This document shows positions 25,290 through 32,982 of a stretch of DNA of 64,000 nucleotides, one piece after another. This stretch comes from Vibrio pelagius. GTDB taxonomy: Bacteria; Pseudomonadota; Gammaproteobacteria; Enterobacterales; Vibrionaceae. The notes under the pieces are model-generated. The model made no database searches. It was not told where the DNA came from and saw only the letters and a program-made list of their open reading frames with translations. Both the position numbers and the translations under genes were made by a program. The DNA lies in NCBI RefSeq assembly GCF_024347575.1, contig NZ_AP025503.1, positions 2,356,001 to 2,420,000 on the forward strand. The letters run 5' to 3'. The stretch's first letter is position 1, and every line of letters starts with the position of its first letter.

Positions 25290-25392
25290 CTAATGATTAC
25301 TGCTAATTACATCTCACGGCCGAACACAACTGATTGAATATGAAGTATAGTATCCTCACGTTTGTTACGGACAATGACATGAGGTAATTAAT

Positions 25393-25998
25393 TTGCACGA
25401 CTATGCAATCTTTGGTCACAGCAGAACGACTATTGGTCGATGGCTTGGTGTGGCATCCATTACTTTGAGTGGAGGTGCATCAAGCCTTTTTGCTTGGGCA
25501 CAAACCGCAAGCGGGTGGACGGTGTTTGCTGGTGCATCATTGACGGCAGCATTCATTTATTTTGTTCTCCATTTGCTGTTTGATAAATACGCTTGGAAAT
25601 TGCCGTTTTTTAAAATCCCAGATTTAAATGGCGTTTGGGAGGTTCGGGGTGAGACCCTCGAGGAAGATGGGAAAGTTCGTTTTCCTTGGACTGCCCAGAT
25701 AGATATTGAGCAAACATGGGAAAAAATAGCGATTTGCCTTAAAACGTCGCAGAGCTCAAGCGAAAGTTACACTGCCACTATAAGCAAAAAGGCGGGAACA
25801 AACGGCGGCTGGGTACTTCATTATAGTTATGCGAACACTCCAGAGGCAGGACAGTACCATGAGCTTAATGCTCACAAAGGATATTGCGAGGTGATTATCG
25901 ACAAAGCACTAACGAGTGGAGAGGCGAATTACTTCAATAGCAATGGACGCCGTACTTTCGGCAAAATGTATCTAACGAGAGAGGGATTGAATGATTAA
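25393..25998 (+). CDS. cap15: CBASS effector, Cap15-like two-TM beta-barrel protein
   Basis: A 201-residue protein with two membrane helices (about residues 15-38 and 42-63) and a C-terminal beta-rich domain starting IPDLNGVW. This is the S-2TMbeta/Cap15 design: a cyclic nucleotide binds the barrel and the protein then disrupts the inner membrane. It shares the LNGxW and IxQxW...I pattern with the effector at 16235. The start is TTG at 25393 with GAGGT about 8 bases upstream. Its end overlaps the CD-NTase gene by 8 bases, forming a compact type I CBASS. Confidence 0.82.
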   Translation: MHDYAIFGHSRTTIGRWLGVASITLSGGASSLFAWAQTASGWTVFAGASLTAAFIYFVLHLLFDKYAWKLPFFKIPDLNGVWEVRGETLEEDGKVRFPWTAQIDIEQTWEKIAICLKTSQSSSESYTATISKKAGTNGGWVLHYSYANTPEAGQYHELNAHKGYCEVIIDKALTSGEANYFNSNGRRTFGKMYLTREGLND

Positions 25999-27103
25999 CT
26001 TTGAGAATAGATTAACAAAGCTGAAAGACCGACGCCAAGGAACACGAGAATTAGACCTTATTGAGAAAGGTTATGCGACAAACGCGACCTTTGACTCACG
26101 TCCGATTGAATACTACGAAAGCCTCACAGAGAGTGCAGGTGTCAAGTATGTTATAGGAGCTATGGCTGCGGTGAGTCCTGAATCTACAGCGGTCTCGATT
26201 AATGAGGGAGAGCGAGTAGCTGATACGCTAATTTCGATGTTAGGAACGGATAACATTCATACTGTTAAGAGAATGCAAGGTTCTGTTGCTTTGGATATTC
26301 ACATTGAAGGTCATTCGGACGTAGACATGCTCATAATCTATCGTGATTTGGTTACCGTCCAAGTCCCCAAATTGGATGGGCAGCCTCTAGCTCCATGTGA
26401 TGACACACGCCCCATGAAAGATATCATTCGTGAGGTAAGAACAGAATCTGAGGATAAGCTGACCACTAGGTATTACGCTGCTAATGTTGATTGCACTGGG
26501 AACAAATCAATCGCGTTGAGCGGAGGAAGTCTTAAACGAAAAGTCGATATAGTTCCCGCATGTTGGCACAATTGTCACGACTATCAACGTTCTTATCTTG
26601 AACACGACAGAACCATAAAAGTGTACCACAAAGGTGATCACGAACTTATAGCAAACAAACCATTTCTGCATATCAAGAATGTTAATGATCGTGATTCAAT
26701 CTATGATGGCAACCTCAAGAAGGTTGTACGTTTGATGAAGAATATAGTTGCTGATTTACCAGCGAATAAACATAGAGTAGCTAAAAGGCTTTCGAGTTAT
26801 GACATAACAGGTATTGCCTTTAACATGGATAGTAGGTTACGGGTACCAAGTTTTTTTCCGCTAGCACTTTTGCAAGAACTGAATGGTTATCTTTGGGAAT
26901 TATCTCTAGATGCTAATGCCCGCAGTTCAATCGAAGTCCCAGATAAAACACGCAAGGTTTTTGATAGTGAAGAAAAAGAAGAAGCCCTAGAGTTGCTAAG
27001 GGAGGAAGTGAGCGCGTTATGTTACGCTGTACATAAAGAAATCGCTCCTTTCGCAACAGAGTACTCTCCTCAAAATCTTAAGGATAAAATAATTGCTGTT
27101 TAG
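25991..27103 (+). CDS. CBASS CD-NTase (SMODS nucleotidyltransferase)
   Basis: A 370-residue cGAS/DncV-like nucleotidyltransferase. The active site reads Gly97-Ser98, then Asp110 and Asp112 in EGHSDVDMLI, with the third Asp at about 186 in RKVDIVPA. It should make a cyclic di- or trinucleotide on phage infection that opens the Cap15-like effector encoded just upstream. It is unlike the DncV-type enzyme at 19136, so the product may differ; the clade cannot be fixed by eye. No Cap2/Cap3 or HORMA/TRIP13 genes accompany it. The terminator at 27213-27238 follows. Confidence 0.88.
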   Translation: MINFENRLTKLKDRRQGTRELDLIEKGYATNATFDSRPIEYYESLTESAGVKYVIGAMAAVSPESTAVSINEGERVADTLISMLGTDNIHTVKRMQGSVALDIHIEGHSDVDMLIIYRDLVTVQVPKLDGQPLAPCDDTRPMKDIIREVRTESEDKLTTRYYAANVDCTGNKSIALSGGSLKRKVDIVPACWHNCHDYQRSYLEHDRTIKVYHKGDHELIANKPFLHIKNVNDRDSIYDGNLKKVVRLMKNIVADLPANKHRVAKRLSSYDITGIAFNMDSRLRVPSFFPLALLQELNGYLWELSLDANARSSIEVPDKTRKVFDSEEKEEALELLREEVSALCYAVHKEIAPFATEYSPQNLKDKIIAV

Positions 27104-27212
27104 AACAGACATTCTCGTCTGTGGTCAAAATGTGGATCTTTGTGAGAAGCTCAACTCTGTTATTGTATTAAGGTTCTGATTTTTATTGTTTTTTTATTCG
27201 CTATTGAAATCA

Positions 27213-27238
27213 AAAAAACCACCTTTGGGTGGTTTTTT
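27213..27238 (+). terminator. Rho-independent terminator of the type I CBASS
   Basis: An 11-bp perfect stem AAAAAACCACC/GGTGGTTTTTT with a TTTG loop and a T-run, about 110 bases after the CD-NTase stop. Confidence 0.85.
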
Positions 27239-27326
27239 CTGACTTGTTGAGCTGATAGAACTTCTAACTTGTTGTCGTTGCATAGAGAAATTCGCTACCT
27301 TGACGCCTGCACAGCACATGGTTGCA

Positions 27327-27401
27327 ATACCTCAAGTAATCCGAATAGTCCGAGTATGTTTGCACTATTACCTCGTTTTTGCCCAAAGGTGTGCTGACGG
27401 G
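27327..27401 (+). repeat. Inter-module spacer repeat (A and B motifs), copy 2
   Basis: Contains the exact 17-base A motif of 21654 and the B motif TGCCCAAAGGTGTGCTGACG at the same spacing as in the first copy. Confidence 0.65.
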
Positions 27402-27534
27402 ACATGAAACATGAAAATGGCGTATTCCCTCTCAGCGCGAAAGTCTCTAGTCACAATCTGTAGTTGTACGTCTGTCTTACTAGTAAAAAGCCGTATAGAG
27501 ACCGCTATATCAATGAGTCTGGGGTATCATTAAG

Positions 27535-27948
27535 ATGTTAGTCAGAGAAAACTATAAATATAATCAGCTAAAGTGGCTCTATTCTGCGTTGAGTGGGTTT
27601 TGTGCAGCATATTTCTTAGCACTTTTTAGTGGGTCAAGTAGCATTGATGACTCGACATGCTTATTTATATCAACACTACTTTTTTCGATATGTTTTCCTG
27701 TGTTTACTGCTTTTGCAATAGTACATGTGCATATAGCGGAGATTGACCTGTCAGTTGAGCAGTGTGAAAAGGTATTAGGAGCTAGGATCGTAAGTACAAT
27801 CGCAACTTCGAGCTTTTTTCTTCTTTTCTTTGCTGTAGCTTTCTTGATGGCTTTCTTCTCACCATGGTTCATGTTTATGTTCGTTATTACTGCAATATTT
27901 TGCTTTGTCGCATTTGGAGTCTTGATTTTAAAACTACGTAAAGCATAA
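27535..27948 (+). CDS. Small multi-pass membrane protein, function unknown
   Basis: A 137-residue protein with about four hydrophobic segments (roughly residues 17-34, 40-65, 84-105 and 107-132). No family was recognised. There is no clear ribosome binding site before ATG at 27535. An integron-type attC site begins 15 bases after the stop, so the gene has the ORF-then-attC layout of an integron cassette. A membrane partner for the defence genes around it is possible but unproven. Confidence 0.55.
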   Translation: MLVRENYKYNQLKWLYSALSGFCAAYFLALFSGSSSIDDSTCLFISTLLFSICFPVFTAFAIVHVHIAEIDLSVEQCEKVLGARIVSTIATSSFFLLFFAVAFLMAFFSPWFMFMFVITAIFCFVAFGVLILKLRKA

Positions 27949-27963
27949 GCGCATAATCATTGA

Positions 27964-28055
27964 TATAACAAACTCTTTAAGAGTGATTCGCAACGCTTGG
28001 CAGTTTCGCTTCGCTCAAGTATAGCCAAGCGCCGCTCACCTTGATGCGGCATTAT
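27964..28055 (+). repeat. Integron attC site (Vibrio superintegron type), first
   Basis: Starts ATAACAAACTC and ends GATGCGGCATTAT, the outer pairing arms of Vibrio attC sites. Internal arms CAACGCTTGGC and GCCAAGCG are inverted. The expected GTTA at the crossover appears as ATTA, so recombination activity may be reduced. The site folds as a long imperfect hairpin. It lies between the membrane-protein gene and the first HEPN-motif gene. Confidence 0.75.
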
Positions 28056-28076
28056 AAATATTGGAAAGTTTACCGT

Positions 28077-28745
28077 ATGAATCCTGATTTAAAAAATGTG
28101 GCTTCACATATGTTCCACCTTGGAACTGGTGCGTTACAGCATGCTAATTGGCACTCACATTATGGAAGCTATGAAAATCCGTTTTGGCCTGAGTTGTCAG
28201 TTCTACAAGCTGCACATTCTGCTGAAATTTTGATCAAGGCACGAATCGCCGAAGAACATCCATTATTGATCTTTGATCAAATCCCCAAATCAACACAAAT
28301 TAATGATGATTTGCTCGACTTTGAACATCTCTTATCAAAAGCGAAGACAATTCAATATAGCGAACTTCCTGAAAGGCTTTGGGCGGCAACGGGAATAAAA
28401 ATAAAGAATCTCGATACTTTCAAGAAGTTTGGTAATTTAAGAAATAATGTTCAGCATTTTGCAGCGCCTAAAGGCATAGACTGCAGTTTGGAAACGGTAA
28501 AGTTTATATTTGAGGTTATAGACCCATTTATCAACGAATGTTGGAACTTATTTGCAATTGATTTTAACGAAGACAGTGAACCCTATGAGTACCTGTTTAG
28601 CTACTTAGTTAGGAATAAAGTTCTCTTTATCGTTTCCCCTCAATGCCTTGAGGATTTTGAAAATATCGACTGTTGGGGTGACAACAGTGCTTACAATAAT
28701 GAAATGAAAAGGCGTTTTGTAAAAGCTAAAGAAAAATATTTATAA
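28077..28745 (+). CDS. HEPN-motif protein in an integron cassette
   Basis: A protein of about 222 residues, unrecognised as a whole. It contains Arg122-Asn-Asn-Val-Gln-His127, the RX4H motif of HEPN ribonucleases, in a helical context (LRNNVQHFAAP). HEPN proteins often cleave RNA in toxin or abortive-infection systems. ATG at 28077 follows GGAAAG; a TTG at 28041 is an alternative inside the attC. The stop codon lies inside the next attC (28742-28861), exactly as in a gene cassette. No antitoxin-like partner is obvious. Confidence 0.6.
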   Translation: MNPDLKNVASHMFHLGTGALQHANWHSHYGSYENPFWPELSVLQAAHSAEILIKARIAEEHPLLIFDQIPKSTQINDDLLDFEHLLSKAKTIQYSELPERLWAATGIKIKNLDTFKKFGNLRNNVQHFAAPKGIDCSLETVKFIFEVIDPFINECWNLFAIDFNEDSEPYEYLFSYLVRNKVLFIVSPQCLEDFENIDCWGDNSAYNNEMKRRFVKAKEKYL

Positions 28746-28861
28746 CAAGCGCTAAAAGACAGGTTCGCAACGCGTAGCATTTTTACCATGCTTTGATTTT
28801 AGTGCTTATGGTGGTGTGCAGAAACATTGCATTGCGTTGACCACAACTTAATCGGTCGTTA
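28742..28861 (+). repeat. Integron attC site (Vibrio superintegron type), second
   Basis: Starts ATAACAAGCGC and ends GGTCGTTA, with inner arms CGCAACGC and GCGTTG inverted. Its length of about 120 bases is within the range of Vibrio attC sites. The next ORF begins directly after it, which is how a following cassette is normally joined. Confidence 0.7.
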
Positions 28862-28882
28862 ATGCAGTCAGTAGGTAGGTTT

Positions 28883-30097
28883 ATGTTAGAGAAAAAATGG
28901 TCACAAGTAGACAAGGCGTATACATTCTTCCTTGAGAGTTTTAAGTCTGGACAAGAGTTTACGTTAGATGAGTTGGCTGAAAAGACAGGTTGGAGTGTAT
29001 CTACAGTAAAAACGTATTTACGTAAAAAATGGGCCTCATTGCTGGAGCGAACGAACAATGGTTATAAGGTCACAGAAGTTATCACAACTTTTAACTCAAC
29101 TACTTTTCGCCAACACCAAAGCCAAAAAGACGAGGTAGACAAGTACCTTCACCAGATCATGTTAGAAAAGGCTATCTCGGCGTGTATCTCAGCGATAGAA
29201 ATATATAACAAACCTAATTTCCAGCATCGAGAAGAGACTTTTTCAATTCTAATGACAAATGCATGGGAACTTCTTCTAAAGTCTAAGTTGGTAAAGGATG
29301 GTGGTGACAATCCTGAGTCCATTCATATTTTTAATAAGGGGCAAGCAGTAATATCCCCAAGCGGTAACCCGAAAACGATTTCCTTGGGCGCAGCCCTGAA
29401 TCGTTTACTAGCTAATGGTGCTATCCCAAAGGTGGTCGGAGATAACATTCGATTGTTAATGAATATCCGAGATGATTCGGTGCATTTTGTCTGTGGTGAC
29501 CTTGAGTTGAGCACTAGTATCCAAGAAATTGGCACAGCATCACTTAAAAACTTCATGACTCTCGCGATGAACTGGTTCCACCATGACTTTAGTCGTTACA
29601 ACTTCTACCTCATGCCAGTATCATTTTTCCATCTTTCAGATGTTGCTAGTTTTAGCGTGGATAGTGAGGTTAAGTCAAATCTCTTGAAGTATCTGAAAGA
29701 CATTGAGAAAGACCATGAGCACGCCAAAGATGCGAACTATGCAATATCGTTGAAACTTCATACTAAGTTGGTAAAAACGACAAATGATGAAGCCTTACAA
29801 GTACGTCTAACTAATGATCCTGATGCGCCGGAAATTGTTCTTTCCGAAGAAGATGCTCTGAAAAACTATCCACACGATTACTACGAGCTGCTAGAAATAC
29901 TCAAGACACGCTATACGAACTTTAAGCAAAATAAAGTCTTTCATGACCAAATGAGAACGTTAAAAACTGAAGGTGAGAGATACTGTAAACTGCGTCGATT
30001 AGATCCTGACAATCCTAAAAGTATTAGTAAAACTTTCTATCACAACAGGGTCATCGACCAGTTTGACCAGTGGTACGAAAGGGTTCGGGTGAAATAA
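28883..30097 (+). CDS. DUF3644-like HEPN protein with N-terminal helix-turn-helix
   Basis: About 404 residues. The N-terminal part holds a winged or plain helix-turn-helix (FTLDELAEKTGWSVSTVKTYLRKKW). The middle part resembles DUF3644 (LMTNAWELLLKSKLV, then RLLMNIRDDSVHFV), whose RDDSVH is an RX4H HEPN motif. DUF3644 proteins turn up in defence islands, but the mechanism is not settled. ATG at 28883 is preferred, with AGTAGGTAGG upstream; the ATG at 28862 directly follows the attC without a ribosome binding site. No attC was found after the gene, so if it is a cassette its own site is lost. Confidence 0.65.
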   Translation: MLEKKWSQVDKAYTFFLESFKSGQEFTLDELAEKTGWSVSTVKTYLRKKWASLLERTNNGYKVTEVITTFNSTTFRQHQSQKDEVDKYLHQIMLEKAISACISAIEIYNKPNFQHREETFSILMTNAWELLLKSKLVKDGGDNPESIHIFNKGQAVISPSGNPKTISLGAALNRLLANGAIPKVVGDNIRLLMNIRDDSVHFVCGDLELSTSIQEIGTASLKNFMTLAMNWFHHDFSRYNFYLMPVSFFHLSDVASFSVDSEVKSNLLKYLKDIEKDHEHAKDANYAISLKLHTKLVKTTNDEALQVRLTNDPDAPEIVLSEEDALKNYPHDYYELLEILKTRYTNFKQNKVFHDQMRTLKTEGERYCKLRRLDPDNPKSISKTFYHNRVIDQFDQWYERVRVK

Positions 30098-30287
30098 GCA
30101 CATATAAGATAAGAGACTCTGGCGTCAATAGCTAATTTTTGACGCCACCTTCAGTCCACATCACACCGTCCCTTAGCATCGAATTAAGTATCATAACCAT
30201 TCAAGGTTTCAAGATACTTTTTCTAATCTAGAAGGGCTGTGTTAGTGCAATAGCGCTAAAACATTTATGTCCAGTTTCGTGCTGACG

Positions 30288-30319
30288 GGGCAGATAATCG
30301 TTAGGGCAGATAATCGTTA
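30288..30319 (+). repeat. Perfect 16-base tandem duplication
   Basis: GGGCAGATAATCGTTA occurs twice in a row. The first copy begins inside the B-type spacer motif. It is probably a recent slippage duplication. Confidence 0.7.
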
Positions 30320-30593
30320 CGCAGATTTGCGGCCTTTCCTTGTCAAAGGGGGCCAGTAAACCAAAAAACGCCTATTAAACTACGGTAGCTGGAAAAACTC
30401 CGCTTAAGAACTATCAGTGGCCATATACTGCCTAGTTGGAACTGGAATGCCCTAAGATTAAGTATTTAAAGGGCTAGGGCTGCTCTGATGGCCTTCAAAT
30501 TATCATTATTTTCGGTTTAAAGCGCCCCTTCAAAGTCCATCGAAGGCTAGCAAGTTGCCAATCAATCATGGTTCAACCTTGTTCGTTTCCTAA

Positions 30594-30775
30594 TGGTAGG
30601 TAAATTGGGATTTGAGGCGTTTTTTGAACGGTTCGTCAGGTTATAGTAGGGAAAATCCATTTAATGGCGGTTTTATAGTTATGTCGATTGCAATATGGTA
30701 GGGAAAACTCGATTCACTGCGGTTTTTGCAAGGTCTGTCATTATCTGGTCAGGAATCTCGGTTTTTAGGTTCGGT
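30594..30775 (+). repeat. Degenerate tandem repeats, period about 50 bases
   Basis: Four units begin near 30596, 30644, 30696 and 30746. The best two share GTAGGGAAAA, then a GCGGTTTT core about 20 bases on. Sequence drift is large, so function (protein-binding array or relic) cannot be told. Confidence 0.5.
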
Positions 30776-30892
30776 ATTGATATTGAGTTTAAACAGGTAG
30801 TCCTATGACTTGTAAAAAGGGGCCGGCCCAAAGTTATGTTGATGCTCAGAGAAAATCGAAAACGTAAATACTATAAGAATAATGAAGTCTGA

Positions 30893-31144
30893 CTATTCGT
30901 AACCTCCCTCAATCTTCATATCAATGTACTGCAGTAATGCTGAAGCACCATATTTGTTGATAATGTCTTGAGGTGTTATATGTCCATAGCTGGCCACCAA
31001 GTAGGAGGTATACCAACTTACATAATCTTCACCTAGAAGATCCAACCTATCCATAATTAACTCAGTATCAACGCTAGAAACAACCTGTCTAATGTTTTCC
31101 AATGGGTTTTCAATGTTCTGCCCTTTAGATTCATTACATTTCAT
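30893..31144 (-). CDS. Orphan 83-residue protein, function unknown
   Basis: A small, mostly helical acidic protein with no recognised family. ATG at 31144 has a GAAGG ribosome binding site about 9 bases upstream, which favours a real gene. It points away from the right element end and is the last ORF of the element. The surrounding 500 bases to the right are gene-free. A role in element maintenance is possible, but nothing in the sequence shows it. Confidence 0.45.
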   Translation of the reverse strand: MKCNESKGQNIENPLENIRQVVSSVDTELIMDRLDLLGEDYVSWYTSYLVASYGHITPQDIINKYGASALLQYIDMKIEGGYE

Positions 31145-31662
31145 AGTAAAAGACCTTCTTTAGTGATTTGGTGGGTGTCACCCTAATTCATCTATACTCA
31201 ACTTCGAGTTTGCGTAGCAATACTATGAAAAGTCAAATCTAAAAATGTCCAACTAACCATCTAATTTAATGTCTCGGATTTTTTGAACATCTCGGAATGA
31301 CTGCTTCTGTGATATCAGACACTCTCGTTAGCAACTTTTGTTATCCTTTAATAATTCACGCTTCGCCAAATCAGCGATCACCAAATCAGCGATCTTTCTA
31401 AAACGGAATTGTCCAAAAGTGAGTTGGGTGACGAGTGTATATGTGATCAGCAAGCGTCCTCTTCGTAATGCTATCAACTTATAGCAACGCCTTAGTTTTT
31501 ATGACAAATTTGCGCTTGGAAAAGCGTCAAAATTAGCCCGATTTACAAAAAATTATGACAACTGCTATAATTGAGGTTCAAACAGAGAAATTACTAACCT
31601 AACTCACTGTTAAAAATAGAGTTTATTAGAAGTCGTCAGAAGTTGAGTCTGAAAAGTTTTCC
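31145..31662. other. Gene-free right end of the element
   Basis: About 520 bases. It contains a B-type spacer motif (31410-31433), the 14-base subterminal repeat shared with the left end (31496-31509) and a partial copy (31552-31560). A promoter for the 83-residue ORF is presumably at its left side. There are no genes. Confidence 0.5.
31496..31509 (+). repeat. Subterminal direct repeat, right copy
   Basis: TTTTTATGACAAAT is identical to 7501-7514. It lies about 165 bases inside the right end; the left copy lies about 40 bases inside the left end. Confidence 0.55.
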
Positions 31663-31676
31663 AAGGGTAATATGCC
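31651..31676. repeat. Right terminal inverted repeat and junction of the element
   Basis: GAAAAGTTTTCCAAGGGTAA ends at 31670 and, read inward, matches the left end TTACCCTT..AAA..TTTT. TATGCC follows, and then the bcp sequence resumes with ATGGGTAAAG. Confidence 0.65.
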
Positions 31677-31814
31677 ATGGGTAAAGTTTACGATGGCCTG
31701 CACCGCATCAGCTTCTTAATCAACGAAGAAGGTGTCATTGAACATGTATTCAACAAGTTCAAGACAAAGACGCACCATGAAGTGGTTCTAGATTACTTCA
31801 AGCAGCAAGACTAA
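31677..31814 (+). pseudogene. bcp: bcp 3' part, cut off by the integrative element
   Basis: Forty-five codons from MGKVYDGLHRISFL to the stop encode the C-terminal end of Bcp (EHVFNKFKTKTHHEVVLDYF). They fit directly after GVWGEKKF of the 5' part at 7130. The matching stretch of the element-borne bcp is nearly identical over GAACATGTATTCAACAAGTT. A perfect terminator follows, so the original gene ended here, and perM lies convergently beyond it as usual for Vibrio. Confidence 0.93.
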
Positions 31815-31847
31815 ACCGCGCTCTGAACAACTTAAACCCAATAAATT

Positions 31848-31880
31848 GAAAGGCCGAATATCTTAAATATTCGGCCTTTC
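31848..31880. terminator. Bidirectional terminator between bcp remnant and perM
   Basis: A 14-bp perfect stem GAAAGGCCGAATAT/ATATTCGGCCTTTC with a CTTAA loop between convergent genes. Confidence 0.85.
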
Positions 31881-31908
31881 TTTCTTATCATGTTTTGAAT
31901 CAAGCAAG

Positions 31909-32982
31909 CTACGCTTCTTCTATATCATCTTCCAATGCATGGCTTGGTAATGCGTTCCACACAGCCTTCACAAGTGTGGCGAGAGGAATCGCAAAGAAGA
32001 CCCCCCAGAAGCCCCATAGACCACCAAAGACCAATACCGCGACAATGATAGCAACTGGATGCAAGTTTACCGCCTCTGAGAACAACACTGGAACTAACAC
32101 ATTACCGTCGAGCGCTTGAATAATACCGTACGCTAAAAGCAGCCAGTAAAACGGTGGCGCAAGTCCCCACTGGAACAAACCAACGATAGCAACCGGTACG
32201 GTGACCGCAGCAGCACCGATGTACGGGATCAACACCGAGAAGCCAACCGCGACAGCCAGCAGTGCAGAATAACGCAAGTCCAAGATAGCGAAGGTCACAT
32301 AACTGACACCGCCCACAATCAAGATCTCAAGTACCTTACCGCGAATGTAGTTTGAGATTTGCTGGTTCATCTCAACCCATACTTTAGTTGCCAAACGACG
32401 ATTCTGAGGCAGCAGTCCGCTTGCCATTCTGATCATCTCTTCTTTGTCTTTCAGTAAGAAGAAAATAAGCAGTGGCACCAGAATTAAGTAGACCGCAAGT
32501 GTGGCAATACTCACCAATGAGGCAAAAGAGCCTTTTACAACGCTCTCGCCCATACCTAAGACTTTGTTTTTCGCATTCGACATCACTGACTCTACAATTT
32601 GCAGATTAGCCAGTTCTGGGTAACGTTCAGGAATTGTCGAGATGAATTTTTGCAGCCCGATATACATATTCGGGATATCATTAAGCAAATTACCCACTTG
32701 ATTCCAAATGGTTGGGACCAAACCAAATAGAGCTATTAGCATCACACTAAAGAACATCAAGATGACCAGCATCACTGAAGGCGTTCTCGGTAAACCAAGA
32801 CGCTGTAATTGTGTTACAGGCCACTCTAGTAGGTAGGCAAGCACAATCGCCACCAGCAATGGTGCGATCAAATGACCGAAAAAATAAATGGTAATAAAAC
32901 CAAATAAAATGATGGCCACCAAACTGACTGCATGTGGATCAGAAAAACGTCGTCTGTACCAGCGATTCATCATTTCAAGCAT
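31909..32982 (-). CDS. perM: AI-2E-family transporter, PerM-like permease
   Basis: About 357 residues with roughly eight membrane helices of the AI-2E transporter (UPF0118) family. These are exporters or sodium/proton antiporter-like proteins of uncertain substrate. ATG at 32982 overlaps the tusA-like stop (AATGCTTGA) and has AAGGA upstream; a longer frame starting at 33039 lies within tusA and is unlikely. The order bcp-perM-tusA-bepA is the usual Vibrio arrangement, which places the island insertion precisely in bcp. Confidence 0.85.
   Translation of the reverse strand: MLEMMNRWYRRRFSDPHAVSLVAIILFGFITIYFFGHLIAPLLVAIVLAYLLEWPVTQLQRLGLPRTPSVMLVILMFFSVMLIALFGLVPTIWNQVGNLLNDIPNMYIGLQKFISTIPERYPELANLQIVESVMSNAKNKVLGMGESVVKGSFASLVSIATLAVYLILVPLLIFFLLKDKEEMIRMASGLLPQNRRLATKVWVEMNQQISNYIRGKVLEILIVGGVSYVTFAILDLRYSALLAVAVGFSVLIPYIGAAAVTVPVAIVGLFQWGLAPPFYWLLLAYGIIQALDGNVLVPVLFSEAVNLHPVAIIVAVLVFGGLWGFWGVFFAIPLATLVKAVWNALPSHALEDDIEEA

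Larger units (their letters stand above)
27104..27534. other. Gene-free spacer after the type I CBASS
   Basis: About 430 bases. It contains a strong terminator (27213-27238) and module-boundary motifs A (27327-27343) and B (27380-27401). No gene is seen. The next ORF starts at 27535 with no obvious ribosome binding site. Confidence 0.5.
30098..30892. other. Gene-free region with degenerate repeats
   Basis: About 795 bases with no credible gene on either strand. Visible features: a 9-bp stem TGGCGTCAA/TTGACGCCA (30121-30148), a B-type spacer motif (30268-30290), a perfect tandem pair of a 16-base unit (30288-30319) and four degenerate units of about 50 bases (30596-30770). Confidence 0.55.
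7461..31676. mobile_element. Integrative element (SE-like, about 24.2 kb) inserted in bcp
   Basis: The two halves of bcp are separated by DNA that begins with a recombinase operon and carries defence cargo. Related terminal sequences face each other: TTACCCTT at 7461-7468 and its complement AAGGGTAA at 31663-31670, each followed inward by a short AT-rich block. The remaining TATGCC (31671-31676) before the resumed gene could be the joint spacer. The four-gene front end matches the core described for strand-biased circularizing integrative elements (SEs) of Vibrio. Exact end points are inferred, not proven. The interior looks AT-richer than the flanks. Confidence 0.85.

Noticed and set aside
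28041..28076. Upstream TTG start for the HEPN-motif gene
   Set aside because: It lies within the attC site and has no ribosome binding site, unlike ATG at 28077.
30098..30180. A third attC after the DUF3644-like gene
   Set aside because: Only a 9-bp hairpin is there; the TAACAA/GTTA arms are missing.
30594..30775. CRISPR array
   Set aside because: Units are too diverged, have no conserved repeat with unique spacers, and no cas genes are present in the window.
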